Assembly (NCBI GenBank): GCA_949825045.1
Contig: OX463809.1
Span: forward strand, 8,893,501 to 8,957,500
Origin: Argyresthia goedartella
Taxonomy: Eukaryota > Arthropoda > Insecta > Lepidoptera > Argyresthiidae
Length of the DNA: 64,000 nt
Reading direction: 5' to 3'
Shown here: piece by piece, positions 12,101-26,100 of the stretch
How the letters are laid out: the number at the start of each line of letters is the position of its first letter
How positions within the stretch are numbered: position 1 is the stretch's first letter
The notes under the pieces: generated by a model
Seen by the model: only the letters and a program-made list of their open reading frames with translations
Told to the model about the DNA's origin: nothing
Databases searched by the model: none
Program-made: the position numbers and the translations under genes

Positions 12101-14102
12101 GGATATCCTGGAAGATAAAATCCAGTCAGAAAAATCCTGAGGATTGAGGACTTCAACCATTGTTATAGGTATCCCAGTGAGATGTACTAACCCTGATATG
12201 CGTAAATTCAAATCCCATCTCGCTTTCAGCTTTCGGTTCCTCCAAAAGTAGCAGAACTCTTCTTCCCACAGCTACCGCTAGCATTGTCTTACCACCTTCT
12301 GCAACAACATTTGTGTATTAGTCTTCTACTACAGTTGATAGATGATGATCACTTTCCATAGCCCAATACACTTCCTAGTCATGTAAGATGATGTGATGAT
12401 GATGTCCTTCGTCTCATCACCATATCAGCTTGCTTCAGGCCAATTGGGTGTATGCCTCTCCAAAGCACGTTCAGCACATTCTCGTATTTTTTTGGATTTC
12501 TGGACCTCACCTTCGTCTGCGCTTTGATAAGATAACACTGATCTGATTGGAACACATCGAATAGTATGGGTCGGATGCCCGAATACTATCAGAGCGCATT
12601 ATACATTACTCACCAGTATCAAGCAGATCAAAATAATGCGCAGTCTTCGTCCTCGGCAGTCTCGCGTGCTTACAGTCCTGTAGAGGGCGCATCGCCCACG
12701 CGCCTGCGCACAGCTCGGCCAGTGGCAGCGCGTACAGCCCCGCGCCCCCCGCGCCGCCGGTGGTGCCGCTCCCCGAAGCGCCTGCGCGCGCACCGACGCG
12801 GAACAAGCCAGCGCGCTCAGTGACCCGGGCGGCGCGCACGCAGCCTTCCCAGCGGAGGACGACGCGGGTGGTACCGCTTTCTGGAAGTATGGCCGTACAT
12901 TGAGCAATCACTGAACTCGCTTGTAAAAATGAGCCTTGGGTTATTGTCGCTTTTTTTTTTAGGGGATTTCCCTTGGTCTTCTTTAGGTTTCCTCCTCTAG
13001 ACTCTCAGAAGATCGGACGGAATCTCCATTTGGATAAGGTAAAGATGGGAAATCTGGAGAATGGGAGCTGTTATCGCTTAACTGGGGAGGGAAGTGGGAG
13101 GTTATACTCGGCCGTTTCTGACCGCGCGGACGTCGAGGAGCTATCGCGATTCGCATAGCCATTTTTGTAGTCCCCTTACCCAGAGAGGCGCATCAGGTGA
13201 GGAGAGGTGATGTGCGGGGCGCTTGGGGGGCTGCGCATGAGCCTTGATTGGCTCGCCAGTCGCACTGTGTCTCTCGCATCGATACAACGTTCCACAGGCG
13301 TCCGAAGTACAGTCGATAGTTATTTGTGAGTGAGATTGTTATATTTTATGTACAAGCTTTTTACAGACAATGGAGGGCCCTAGTAAGTACAATTGTCAGA
13401 TTAATCATGATAGACTTATCGAGACTCGAGGATGTGTCGCGCGGTTTCGTTGTCTCGTATAATGCGGTGGGAAAACCCTTGATAAGAACTAATATTATTT
13501 ATTAAATTTTTATTTTTTCTTTTAAGTAGCCTCTACGGCGTCCCACTGCTGGGACGGCTACTTAAAAGGCCTCACCATTTCGGGCACACACATCCCTATC
13601 CTTATTTATTAACTTATTGTTATAAATTTATTGCATGCATAGAACATACCAGCCACACACTCACATATCGTCAAACATTATTGCCTCACAATAATGATTA
13701 TTTGTAGCGATAACAAAGTCGTGCGCGACAGTACCTATGCGCCCCCCTCCAGGCGGCATTCAAGGGGCTAGAAAATTGGCGATAGCTATAAACTAAGAAA
13801 ACGAAAGGCCATTCGGCACAATAGACTTTTGACACTGTCTTTCGTGATAAAACCACGCTGTTGCCACACATATCAAAATCGCGGGGCAAAAGCGCGATTT
13901 TTAACCACCGCCGTGTGCAAGGGCCCTGATCTGATGTCTAAGACGTTCGTTTGTAAATAAAACTGACCTTCAAGTATGTAGGTATTAGAAGTGGTGGACA
14001 GCAGCAGGCGTCCCTCGGATAGCTGCTCCGCACAGATGGGCGTGGCCGGCAGCGGAGCCGCGCGCCAGACGCGGCCTTCCCAGGGCGCTCTTCTCAAACT
14101 AC
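9171..14102 (-). CDS. 3' exon cluster of the GARNL3-like gene (CNH domain and tail)
   Basis: Ten closely spaced exons encode most of the CNH domain. Phases run: 14102-13968 (2 in/1 out), 12880-12614 (2/1), 12298-12192 (2/0), 12107-11994 (0/0), 11741-11633 (0/1), 11551-11462 (2/1), 11067-10946 (2/0), 10395-10232 (0/2), 9876-9740 (1/1), 9382-9171. The 12614-12880 exon is unusually G/C-rich with a Gly/Ala/Thr-rich loop (residues such as GSGTTGGAGGAG) inside the beta-propeller, likely a surface insertion. The tail has an Asn/Ser run (TSDTNSASSRSSSVSS) followed by PVSPPSSPQ, typical of disordered, phosphorylatable sequence. Confidence 0.7.
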
Positions 14103-17100
14103 CTGAGCCTTTGGATAAGAATGTTGGAGTTAGTAGGAGTTTACTTCGGTTTAGCGGAATGGATCATAAACTGTTTGCCTGATAAGATCAGGAAAATCTG
14201 GCATTTGCTTTTGTGCCAGCCTCACACACATATCGGCCGTCACAGAAATCTTATCACGAACTTAGATCCCGGCCAGAATAATCAGGTTGCTGATGGTTGA
14301 GAACGTGGTGAACCTCATCTAAAATCCCGGTTTTTCGAAAACCGGCGGATCTACCCGGCAGGTACCCGGCGTATCTGCTCGCCAGTCGCGCCCGCGGTCT
14401 ATACTGTACATTGTGTGACATGAAACGGGCACGGATATGTCGGGTACATCTAGGGTTACCATAACTCCGGAATTGTCCTGAGATCTCCGGAATTCAGGAA
14501 TTTTCAATAAAACCGAGCAAATCTTCAATATTGGATTTTTTGTCTGTCAGTCCAGAACTATGTGGTTGAAATAACGAGTCAATTTTAATATTACTTGACA
14601 CTGTCAATGTCTTTTTCCTATGTTTTTCCGATGATATGTGTTTTTTGATGTCACCAGCTCTTTTGAATTTAATTGAAAAATGGTTATTACATATTGTACA
14701 AAACGCTTCAGTAGGTTCTCTACCCTCTTTCATCATTGGAAATCTTTCTTTTAAAACACCAGTGAATGTATAAACGTACCGTGAACGCTTGCTGTTTGAA
14801 GACATTTTATTTTACAACTTTTAACTCGTATCGTATTGGTTTATAATTATCGTTCGTCTCCACCACGCGTGTGCGCAGAGCGAGCGTAAGCGTAGCATCC
14901 AGTCTTAACAACATTACAAGCCAAACTGACTTGAGGGGCGGCGGGAGGTGGGGCGCGTCGCGGTGCGCGGGTGGAGTAGGTATCGTCGTGTGCGTGCGTT
15001 GCGCTGGCGTGTATGTGGTGAGGTGATTAAACAAATATTAAAATTGTGACTTCTTATTGTAAATATAGGTTGTAGAGTTTCATTACGTTTTAATTGAAAT
15101 TACGAATAAATCTCAGGAATTTCCGATTCAAATCAGGCCTAATCTCCGGAATTTTCATTTTTCTATATGTTCGATTCCAAATCGATATTCGATCGATGGT
15201 TTCTGAACGGTCATTTTAATTTGACGTTAGCTGTCAATCTGGCAGTTTTGAGAACTGACGGACGAAAGCCCTCGCAATGTAAACGCGTTTTGATTAGGGT
15301 GTTGAAATTAAATCGCAGGGCATCTGGAATGTATTCGGGATTCCCTCAGGATTGTTAATATAGCTGAGTGTGCCGTTGTCTCTCGAACCAGATAAAGTTC
15401 GGATTTTCGTGCCCGATTTGTATTTACCAGTAGAAACATAACCTGTGTTGGACACTGTGCTCACCACGCTGGCCCGCCAGTCATACCTGGTTGGCTGAAG
15501 AACCTGTCTACCAAGAAGAGCCTAGGGTGCGCCCGGGCCTTGCAGAGAGACAGGAGGTTGACGGGACCGAAGCACAGACCAGGTTAGATCTACCCCACAT
15601 AACTTCAGCTCGGTGAATCGCCGACGTTCATCACTTCTTGGCACCTGATCGTCACGCTACCTCGTAGCTCATGGGCCCCTACGAGGTCATTAGGTGCTGA
15701 GAAGCCTGAACATTTTGGTAGCAGAGCGTGGTTTCCTGAGATTTGCAGCCGTCAAGGGCTCCAGGAAGGCACGATTTGGGACTATCAATCTGTAGGTATA
15801 GGCGGTTAGGTAACTTGGTTGTTCCTATATCCACATAGATTGGTAGTATTGTAAGCTATAAGTCTATTGCTGGTAGTAGACAGACAGATATTGAATTGAA
15901 ATTACCAGTTAGTCAATCTATTAGTGGTCTAGTAATGCTATTGAATGAATGTTTTGGTTAACATAGGTAGTTACATCTATTGATAGCAGGCTATTACATT
16001 GTTTTCAGTTTATAGCAATTTATAACTTGAACTAATATTGACTATCTGTGTGTGTTATAATGATAAAGGGAAACTAAATTGTTATTTACAGAATTTATAT
16101 AGATATAAAACTCGGTTCCTATTGTTTAAGGAAAACAACATTGTCTAAGTTATAGTTTAGGGTTCCCTCGTTTGGGTTATAAACTGGAGGGTCCAATAAA
16201 ATTGAGTTACTGCAAATTGTTGTAATGGTACACGAGAGTCGGTACATTTGATGCTTCATTTTGCGTGACAGAGGGCTAGCCCAACGCCGCGCTGTTTTGA
16301 ATACGAGAATCGGTTCAGATAACGTTTGGGGGTTTTGCGTAGCTCAGTGGCAAGTTAGCAAAAAACAGAGCCGACGCGTGGGATGGTTCGAGGAAGTTTA
16401 CAGGTCAGGTTTTTTTTGTCGCATTCCTGCGAGATGTGTAGAGATCAGAGCCGATTTGGCTGCGCGTTGAATAAAATTATGAATAACTAAATAATGAAAG
16501 GTTATTATGGAACGATACGGAGAAAGCTATTATGTTGATTGCAAATATACAATTGCGATTGAGGTATGGAATGGAGAGTCTGACACGACTAGTATGAATA
16601 GCATTCTAGTGGTCTTTGCTGCGCGCGCCTAGCGGTCGGGTATGCTTAATTAATCGCAACAAGCTTTTATTGGTCAGCGATCAACAGATTCTGTGTATCG
16701 GCAGTACCAAATGATTTGAGTGATAACCTACGGTTGATCATAGTGAATATGCGTACACACAATTTGTAGAACGGCGGATCTGCATGGCATGGTTGAAAAT
16801 AGACCCTGTGTAGTTAGTGATAAGAAGCTTCGCTTGGGCAGAGCGTGTTCGCAAAGGACGCTGTTTTTTTTTCTTTCAGACATGTGGGGCGTATAAATAC
16901 AAATGGCGGGGGAAAGGAGAGCATTCAGTCTCAGCGTCTAGCTACTGTGACAGTCGTCTTTCACGAGTTCTAAACAGTTTTGTCTGCCGTGTTACGCGTC
17001 AGAACTATACGAAATTGTGATTGCGAAGTTTCAGTGGGTTTTCGTGAGTGTCTGAAGCGCCGAGATATACCTCGGTTCCTATCCTTTATATCAACCTACC

Positions 17101-20100
17101 CCAAATTCCAAAACTATCCTTGGGTCGTTAGATAAGAACTTGTAAGTCAATTATCTGAGTCTGAGTCTGGGCTTGGAGCGACCCTAAATTCCTTTTTCAT
17201 TCACCATAGGGTTCCTGGATTGGCTCTTAGGATATTCGCAGTCTAATCCTCTCCTCATTCCTTTCGAGTAGCGAGTTTTGAAATTCCCACACACACAGTC
17301 ATTAAACATACAAGCACATTCAAATCAAACTCAACCATTTTCGAGTGGTGTCGATAATGGACGTGGTATAACACTAGGTTTTTAGACTAGGCTAGACAGG
17401 AGTTTAGTTGCGGCTAAACCTAGGTTGGCAGGGCATAGGGAGACTGTTTGATCGATGAGGTTCCGCGGATGGAAATAACAAATTCAGAACAAAGTTAAAC
17501 CGGTGTCAACACAGATAACATATCCTGTTGATATTTTGACATTTGAGTGTTGTCGGGGACGCGCGAAGAGATCAATTTACAGTCTAAAGTTCCTTGTTTA
17601 GGTCCGGGTAGGTGGTTTGCATTGCCTTGGGTCAGGTTGGATTCAAGTTGCATCTTTAAATTAAATGTAAATTTCGCTGGAGGTCTAATGTGTAGGCTGA
17701 GTCGGTATATATGATTAGGCTCAGTCGAGGCGTGCTGCGGCTAGTGGAATTCATAGTTCGGTATTTATCGAACTATGCACTTCGCTATGGTGTGGGTTAG
17801 ATCTCCTAAAGCAATAATGCCTACGTTTCGATAACATCCAGCTCAATTTGCGCAGAGTTGAAGGTTTCAAAACGTTACGGACCTTTTGAGGTAACCGCTA
17901 GTTCAGAACCCATTTCGGAAAATCAAATCGCAATTGTGTAAACCGGTCTTTTCGGATCGTTATTGCCGTGAACCAAATATATAATTGGAACCACCACAAG
18001 CCGCTACTAGCGAGCACATGAAATATCATTGAGTACTCACGTCGTAAAACTACGACGGATATCTATACGATATCACAAACAAATATTATAAACTGTGGTC
18101 GACCACTAAAAGAAGTTCCAAGCGCCCATATATACAAAAACCAAATGGTACCATCACACATAAAATATAACAACGATTGATCTGGCGCAATACACCGCTG
18201 AGTGATGCGAATTACCGGCTCGCGGACATATATGCTTTCTCTGTCTAACTTGAAACTGTAACTTCCTGAACCAAACTTCGCTCGACTATTGTACGCCTAA
18301 CGAACTTCTCAACGAACGAGAAATTCAGACTTATCATTCTTAACTTACAAATCTTACAGCTGAATCGGGTCCTCTCATTTTGGGATAGATAGAATAGACG
18401 ATCATAGCTACTGATAGCGGTGGCTTGACCTTAGCCTTTGTGCCGTTATAGATTTCTGGTGCCGAGACCGAAGGATATCCTAGATAGTCTGATACCTAGA
18501 TATTCTAAAAGAATCAAGGTCTAACGCGTTACTTTTAAAAATAACACAACGTAGAAACGATTTTAAACATTTCAGTTTTGTAAATAAGAAATAAGCAAAA
18601 AAAAAGGGGCATTGTTTTCAGACGAGCTACGGCGGTTTAGTGTTCAGGAATAATGGCCGGCCGGCTTAGAAAAAACGTTAGTCGGGTAGTATGAGACAAT
18701 TCACTTTTGCAAACAAGTGAAATGGCGTCAGGACAGGTGTTATCTGAAATAGTGAATAGATTAGACAGTTTGGAAAGGGGTTCTAGCGCAAGCAATGCTA
18801 GTAGGACTTCGGACAGACAGACTGACAGACAGGAACTAGAGACGTTTGAACAATCGGTAGAAAAACGTCAATCATGCATTGTGAAAATGACACAGAAGTT
18901 GCCGACATTCGATGGGCGGAGTTCGGAAAATCCGATGATTTTCTTAAGAGATTTAAAGGCTTATATTAAAGTCTCGGGAGATACTTCGAGGGCTTTGATA
19001 TGGGCAACGGATAGTTTGGTAGGAATTGCAAAAGTTCGAATGAGCATATACAGAGACTCATGGCGAACTTATTCGGATTTTGAAAAAGATTTCAGAGAGG
19101 TATTCTGGGGTGATAATGAACAGGAATTAATTAAGCAAAGATTCCTAACTGCGAAGATTGATTCTAAGAAAGGACAAATTATGGAAGAATTCTTTGCCAC
19201 TCAATTGAATAGCATATATGAGCTTACGATACCGTTTACTGATACGGAGAAAATCAACACGATTTTCAGACAGTTACTTCCCGCTGATATTCAGGTAGCG
19301 TTTTTTGCTAGAAAGGAACCGATGCCTATACGGAATGCGGTCGAGTTCCTTCGGCATTTAGAACGGAATGTCGATGGGGGATTAAGTGCGTTGCATGGTT
19401 CTGAGACAATGAATACGAACGACGTAAGGCGGAATAGCTACATGCGTGGGCAATATCGAGCTATGCGGGTAAATACGTTACGTTATAACGCTGTGAGTCG
19501 TAGGAATAATTATAACGCGGGAACGAAGGCGCGAAACGAATTTGGGACGCGCGGTCGCGGTTATTTTCGCGGTAGAGGTAGACAGCCTCGGGCTAGTTTC
19601 AAGGCAATAAGGTTCCAAAGGGGCAATGATGGTTCAGATAATACAGAGGCAGGGCAAAGTTCAAGTGACAGGAATAATGCGATAAATCAGAATTCAAAAA
19701 ACTAGTGGACTCGCGCGGGTCGTTCGCGCTCAGATATTTATTACGGTTTGGGTGGACAGCCGATCAAATTGAAAAAAAGCATAGACTGTATGATTTGTGT
19801 AATTTGGATTCGAACGTGGGTGTGAATCAATTTATTCAATTATTAGCGCATAAAGCGCATGGATATTTAGAGGCCGTGTGTTTAGAGGAAAAATCTAGAT
19901 CGAATTGTAGAGATCGAAATGACAGACGTTTACATACGATATTCAGAGACGACGATTCGACTGAGTGTGGGCGCGATTTATGTAGTACCTTGACATTACC
20001 TGAGATAGATGTGCGTATTGGGAATATTGTTGTAAGGAGTTTGATTGATTCGGGGAGCGAAATCAGTGTAATAAGTCGGAGAGTGTACGAAGAAGTGTGC

Positions 20101-23100
20101 AGACAATTGGGAAAACCGACGGAAATACCGATTCCAAGTTTGAGAATCACAGGTGCATTTGGAGTCAGTAAGGAAAAGGTTGATAAATTAGTAACGTTAC
20201 CATTAACAATAGGTGAATGCGTTATCGATACTCCAATGCTAGTATTAACAAGGGTGCCTAAAGATTTAATTTTGGGTTTTGATTTTATACAACAGACGCG
20301 AGCCAGTTTAATGTGTGAGGGTAATAAGAGGCTAATTATACGAAGCGCCGGGCGGATGTGTGAAATACCATTAGGTACTGGCCCTAATCAGGATTCTTGC
20401 TGTTGTACAATGGAAGTACAGAACCAAGATACCAGTAGAAATATGATAGAGGAATATGTGAATAATTCATCAATACCTGTTGAACACAAAACAAAGTTAT
20501 TGCCGGTGTTAAATAAACATGCAGAGTTGTTTAGCGATAGGGTAGGTCGGACAAATAAATATATACATGAGATAAAAATGAGAGATGAAACGCCTTTCGT
20601 AAAACGAAGCTATCCCATACCGTTCGCATATCGCGATAAAGTAACAAAACGATTGGAAGAAATGGAACTGATAGGTATTATTAGCAGGCAATCTACGGAT
20701 TTCAGCAGTCCATTGACTTGTACACTAAAGAAATCAGGAGAGGTCCGTATATTGCTAGATGCACGACAATTAAACACGGGAATGGTTGGGGAGGTTGAAA
20801 CCACACCTTTAATGAGTGAGATATTGCAATCCGGGCGCCGGATAAACTACATAGGGGTTATTGATATCAAAGATGCGTATTTTTCTATACCATTATCAGA
20901 CGAATCTAAACGATACACGGGTTTTGTATATCAAGGCAGAAGTTATGTTTACAACGTTTTACCTCAGGGGTTGAAAACCAGTGTGGGTTCATTTTCGGGG
21001 GCGATGGACTTAATTCTAGGGCCAGAGGTTAGGTCATATTGTTTAAATTTTGTTGACGATTTGGCAATTTTAACTGAGGGTGACTTCGAACAGCATTTGT
21101 CTCAAGTGGACACGGTTCTGAGTAAATTGAAAGACGCGGGCTTCACATGCAAACTAAAAAAATGCGAGTTCGCACAAAAAAAGGTCAAGTTATTGGGGCA
21201 TATTTTGTCTACACAAGGTTTGCAATTGAAACACTTAAATTATATCCGTCACCCAGAACTGTCAGGCAATTGAGGGCGGTTTTGGGGTTCATAAATTACT
21301 TTCGGAGGTTTATAAAAAATTTTGGAACGTTAACACAGCCTTTGTTCAATTTATTACGGTCTGGAGTCAAGTTCGTCTGGAGTGCGCAGGTGCAAAGTGC
21401 TTTTGACGAGATAAAAGAACAATTCTTAGAAAGTATAATTTTGAGTCAGCCATTGGCGGGAAAAACATATTATGTTCAATGTGACGCCAGCGCTATAGGA
21501 ATTGGGGGCTATGTTTATCAATTAGATGATTCGGGCCAGGAACGAATTATAGGGTTCTGTTCGCAGGCATTTAAGGGGGCTCAGACGAGATGGGCTATCA
21601 GTGAACAAGAAATGTATGCAGTTATATACACTTTAAAGCGATTTGAGATATATTTGCGGGGAGAAAAGGTTATTATTAGAACTGATCATAAAAGTTTGAC
21701 GTTCATTAAGTCGTGGACTTTATTGGGGGCACGCGTAACTAGGTGGGTTATGTTTTTAGAGCAATTCGATTACGACATAGAATTTGTGCGAGGGACTGAT
21801 AATCAAATTGCGGACACGCTAAGCAGGCAAATAGCGGGACCTGGAGGTATGATTGACAGTACAAATGTTCAGCCGGGGATATTCTGGTTTCAGGCATCGA
21901 ATACCGCAAGTGTTATTTCGAGTTTACGGGACATTGCGAGATTACAAAGCGAAGATGAGCGGTTAAATCGAATTAGCGGTTGTATCAGACGTAGTGTGGT
22001 AGATACGGGAACGAGAGGGTTTGAAAATTACAAGCTAGTAGGTGATACGTTATATTTTCACGTGCCGAAGCGGAACGTACAGTTGCTAGTAATTCCGAAA
22101 TCACTACAGGAGGAACTAATTTTACACATACATGAAGAAATAGGTCACTACGGCAGATATAAAATATTAGCACTGATGAAGGACAGATATTATTTTCTTC
22201 ATATGAGTAGGGTGATTAGCGCGGTGATAAGAAGTTGTGACATATGTCAAAAGGTCAAACCAAGTACTAACAATACCGTTGGTCCTTGTACACCGGTGTT
22301 GGCGGAAAGGTTGGGTGAGAAAGTTTTCTCGGACCTTTATGGGCCATTGCCCGTAGGTAAATTCGGATATCAATATATATATGTGATTCAAGACGTGTAC
22401 AGTAAAGTAATAAAATTATATCCAATGCGAAAAGCGACAGGTAGGAGCGTGCTCGCTTGTACAAAGAGATTTCATAGGGAAATACCTATCGAAACTATAA
22501 TTACGGACTCAGGACCACAGTTCATATCGAAAGTTTTGGAATTTGGACTCAAACAGCTAGGGATTCGAGTCACTCATACGTCGGTGTATTGTCCAAATTC
22601 TAATAGCGTAGAAATAGTGAATCGCGAGCTAGGTCGACTGATTAGAACTTATTGCGGCGGAAGTAATCGTAGTTGGGTCGACGTGTTACCGGACATTCAG
22701 AATTGCTATAATAATATCGAACACACAAGCACAGGCTTTGCGCCTAATGAGTTAGCGTTTGGTAGGCGGGAACCGTTAACTATTGACAAGGAATTAGGCG
22801 ATGAATGGTTATTAGGCCATAGTGTGCGAGATACGGAACAGGTGCGGAATGTAGCGATAGAAAACTCTAAAAGTTCTAGTGAACGACGTAAGCGACAGGC
22901 AGACAAACGGCATAAGTTAGAAGTCTATCGTATAGGTGATTATGTGAAACTTAAGACTTTTGTGCGTTCAAATAAAGAACATAAAATCATGCGGAAATTT
23001 TCATTGTTGTATAAAGGGCCTTATGTTATTTCGGCAGTGATATATCCGAACTGTTATACTTTAGTAGATCCGGGTTCAAATGAGATATTGGGTAATTTCA

Positions 23101-26100
23101 ATACTATAAATATAGCCAGGTATTATGTGAGGACGAATAAGGGCGTAGATAAATAAGATAGTGTATAAAAGTTATATAATTAAGCTGTAAGCTGTAAATT
23201 TGAGTAACTACTTTGTAGACTTAAGGATCTTGCATGGTTTGGAAACAAAAACAAAAAAAAACAAAAAAAAAAAAAAATTGTAAGTATATATATAGTAATA
23301 CGAATTAGGATAAATTGCGGGTAAGCGAGGTTGTATAGTTAGATAGATAAATAAGATAAGACAGGAGAGAACTCAATCGAGTTGTGTAAATATTATATAC
23401 ATAATTGACAGATTCATCGGTCTGTGTACATGATTTGAGATGTCCGTACATATAGAGTAGATATGGACAAAGCATGGGTAGCATAGTGGTAATGAGATCC
23501 TTGCGCCATGTTAACTGAGATAAACAGTGTCTCAAGGTCTGGGAGGGGGCTGTAATGGTACACGAGAGTCGGTACATTTGATGCTTCATTTTGCGTGACA
23601 GAGGGCTAGCCCAACGCCGCGCTGTTTTGAATACGAGAATCGGTTCAGATAACGTTTGGGGGTTTTGCTTAGCTCAGTGGCAAGTTAGCAAAAAACAGAG
23701 CCGACGCGTGGGATGGTTCGAGGAAGTTTACAGGTCAGGTTTTTTTTGTCGCATTCCTGCGAGATGTGTAGAGATCAGAGCCGATTTGGCTGCGCGTTGA
23801 ATAAAATTATGAATAACTAAATAATGAAAGGTTATTATGGAACGATACGGAGAAAGCTATTATGTTGATTGCAAATATACAATTGCGATTGAGGTATGGA
23901 ATGGAGAGTCTGACACGACTAGTATGAATAGCATTCTAGTGGTCTTTGCTGCGCGCGCCTAGCGGTCGGGTATGCTTAATTAATCGCAACAAGCTTTTAT
24001 TGGTCAGCGATCAACAGATTCTGTGTATCGGCAGTACCAAATGATTTGAGTGATAACCTACGGTTGATCATAGTGAATATGCGTACACACAATTTGTAGA
24101 ACGGCGGATCTGCATGGCATGGTTGAAAATAGACCCTGTGTAGTTAGTGATAAGAAGCTTCGCTTGGGCAGAGCGTGTTCGCAAAGGACGCTGTTTTTTT
24201 TTCTTTCAGACATGTGGGGCGTATAAATACAAATGGCGGGGGAAGGGAGAGCATTCAGTCTCAGCGTCTAGCTACTGTGACAGTCGTCTTTCACGAGTTC
24301 TAAACAGTTTTGTCTGCCGTGTTACGCGTCAGAACTATACGAAATTGTGATTGCGAAGTTTCAGTGGGTTTTCGTGAGTGTCTGAAGCGCCGAGATATAC
24401 CTCGGTTCCTATCCTTTATATCAACCTACCCCAAATTCCAAAACTATCCTTGGGTCGTTAGATAAGAACTTGTAAGTCAATTATCTGAGTCTGAGTCTGG
24501 GCTTGGAGCGACCCTAAATTCCTTTTTCCTTCACCATAGGGTTCCTGGATTGGCTCTTACGATATTCGCAGGCTTATCCTCTCCTCATTCCTTTCGAGTA
24601 GCGTGTTTTGAAATTCCCACACACACAGTCATTAAACATACAAGCACATTCAAATCAAACTCAACCATTTTCGAGTGGTGTCGATAATGGACGTGGTATA
24701 ACACTAGGTTTTTAGACTAGGCTAGACAGGAGTTTAGTTGCGGCTAAACCTAGGTTGGCAGGGCATAGGGAGACTGTTTGATCGATGAGGTTCCGCGGAT
24801 GGAAATAACAAATTCAGAACAAAGTTAAACCGGTGTCAACACAGATAACATATCCTGTTGATATTTTGACATTTGAGTGTTGTCGGGGACGCGCGAAGAG
24901 ATCAATTTACAGTCTAAAGTTCCTTGTTTAGGTCCGGGTAGGTGGTTTGCATTGCCTTGGGTCAGGTTGGATTCAAGTTGCATCTTTAAATTAAATGTAA
25001 ATTTCGCTGGAGGTCTAATGTGTAGGCTGAGTCGGTATATATGATTAGGCTCAGTCGAGGCGTGCTGCGGCTAGTGGAATTCATAGTTCGGTATTTATTG
25101 AACTATGCACTTCGCTATGGTGTGGGTTAGATCTCCTAAAGCAATAATGCCTACGTTTCGATAACATCCAGCTCAATTTGCGCAGAGTTGAAGGTTTCAA
25201 AACGTTACGGACCTTTTGAGGTAACCGCTAGTTCAGAACCCATTTCGGAAAATCAAATCGCAATTGTGTAAACCGTCTGGTCTTTTCGGATCGTTATTGC
25301 CGTGAACCAAATATATAATTGGAACCACCACAAGCCGCTACTAGCGAGCACATGAAATATCATTGAGTACTCACGTCGTAAAACTACGACGGATATCTAT
25401 ACGATATCACAAACAAATATTATAAACTGTGGTCGACCACTAAAAGAAGTTCCAAGCGCCCATATATACAAAAACCAAATGGTACCATCACACATAAAAT
25501 ATAACAACGATTGATCTGGCGCAATACACCGCTGACTGATGCGAATTACCGGCTCGCGGACATATATGCTTTCTCTGTCTTACTTGAAACTGTAACTTCC
25601 TGAACCAAACTTCGTTCGACTATTGTACGCCTAACGAACTTCTCAACGAACGAGAAATTCAGACTTATCATTCTTAACTTACAAATCTTACAGCTGAATC
25701 GGGTCCTCTCATTTTGGGATAGATAGAATAGACGATCATAGCTACTGATAGCGGTGGCTTGACCTTAGCCTTTGTGCCGTTACATTGTGAGTAAGTATCG
25801 TTCCGATCATGTCGTTATCTGAAATCCAGAAGGGTGTTTCTAAGGAACTCAGATGGTTTTCTTCCGCACACGGTCTGATAGACCGTTTAGATAGGCATGA
25901 TGTGCTATTGGAGCGGTCTATGGACGTTAAGGAACGTTACAATAGGGTGCTCGAATTGTCCGCGCAGGCGGAATCAGTTGATGGTTATGCACCTGACAGG
26001 CTGTCACGGTTGATAGGGGATGTCGACCAATGTATGGAGATGGTATCAGCTGCTATCACGCAGAAGGCTGCGGACATACGTAGACAGCGCGAGTCCAGCC

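Larger units (their letters stand above)
16221..25784 (+). mobile_element. Ty3/Gypsy retrotransposon with 2.23-kb LTRs, nested in the BEL leader
   Basis: LTRs 16221-18450 (2230 bp) and 23551-25784 (2234 bp) start TGTAATGG and end GTTACA (GTTATA in the left copy), flanked by the 4-bp duplication TTGT (16217-16220, 25785-25788). Primer-binding-like TGGTGCCGAGACCG at 18457-18470; polypurine tract GGGAGGGGG just before the right LTR. Roughly a dozen substitutions and one 4-bp CTGG indel separate the LTRs. Internal region: gag, -1 slippery site, protease-RT-RNase H-integrase. One mutational frameshift lies near 21220. The LTRs make up almost half the element. Confidence 0.93.

Noticed and set aside
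12606..12911. Several long overlapping frames on both strands at 12566-12911
   Set aside because: Stop-poor because the exon is G/C-rich; only the minus frame giving GLYALPLAEL joins in phase to the neighbouring exons.
16261..17020. Two small frames conserved in both copies (also 23591-24350) as candidate LTR-encoded proteins
   Set aside because: Conservation is just LTR identity; no domain, and one spans the TATA box and transcription start.
23157..23550. Envelope gene after pol of the long-LTR Gypsy
   Set aside because: Only 394 bp with poly-A and polypurine tracts; no signal peptide or membrane segment.
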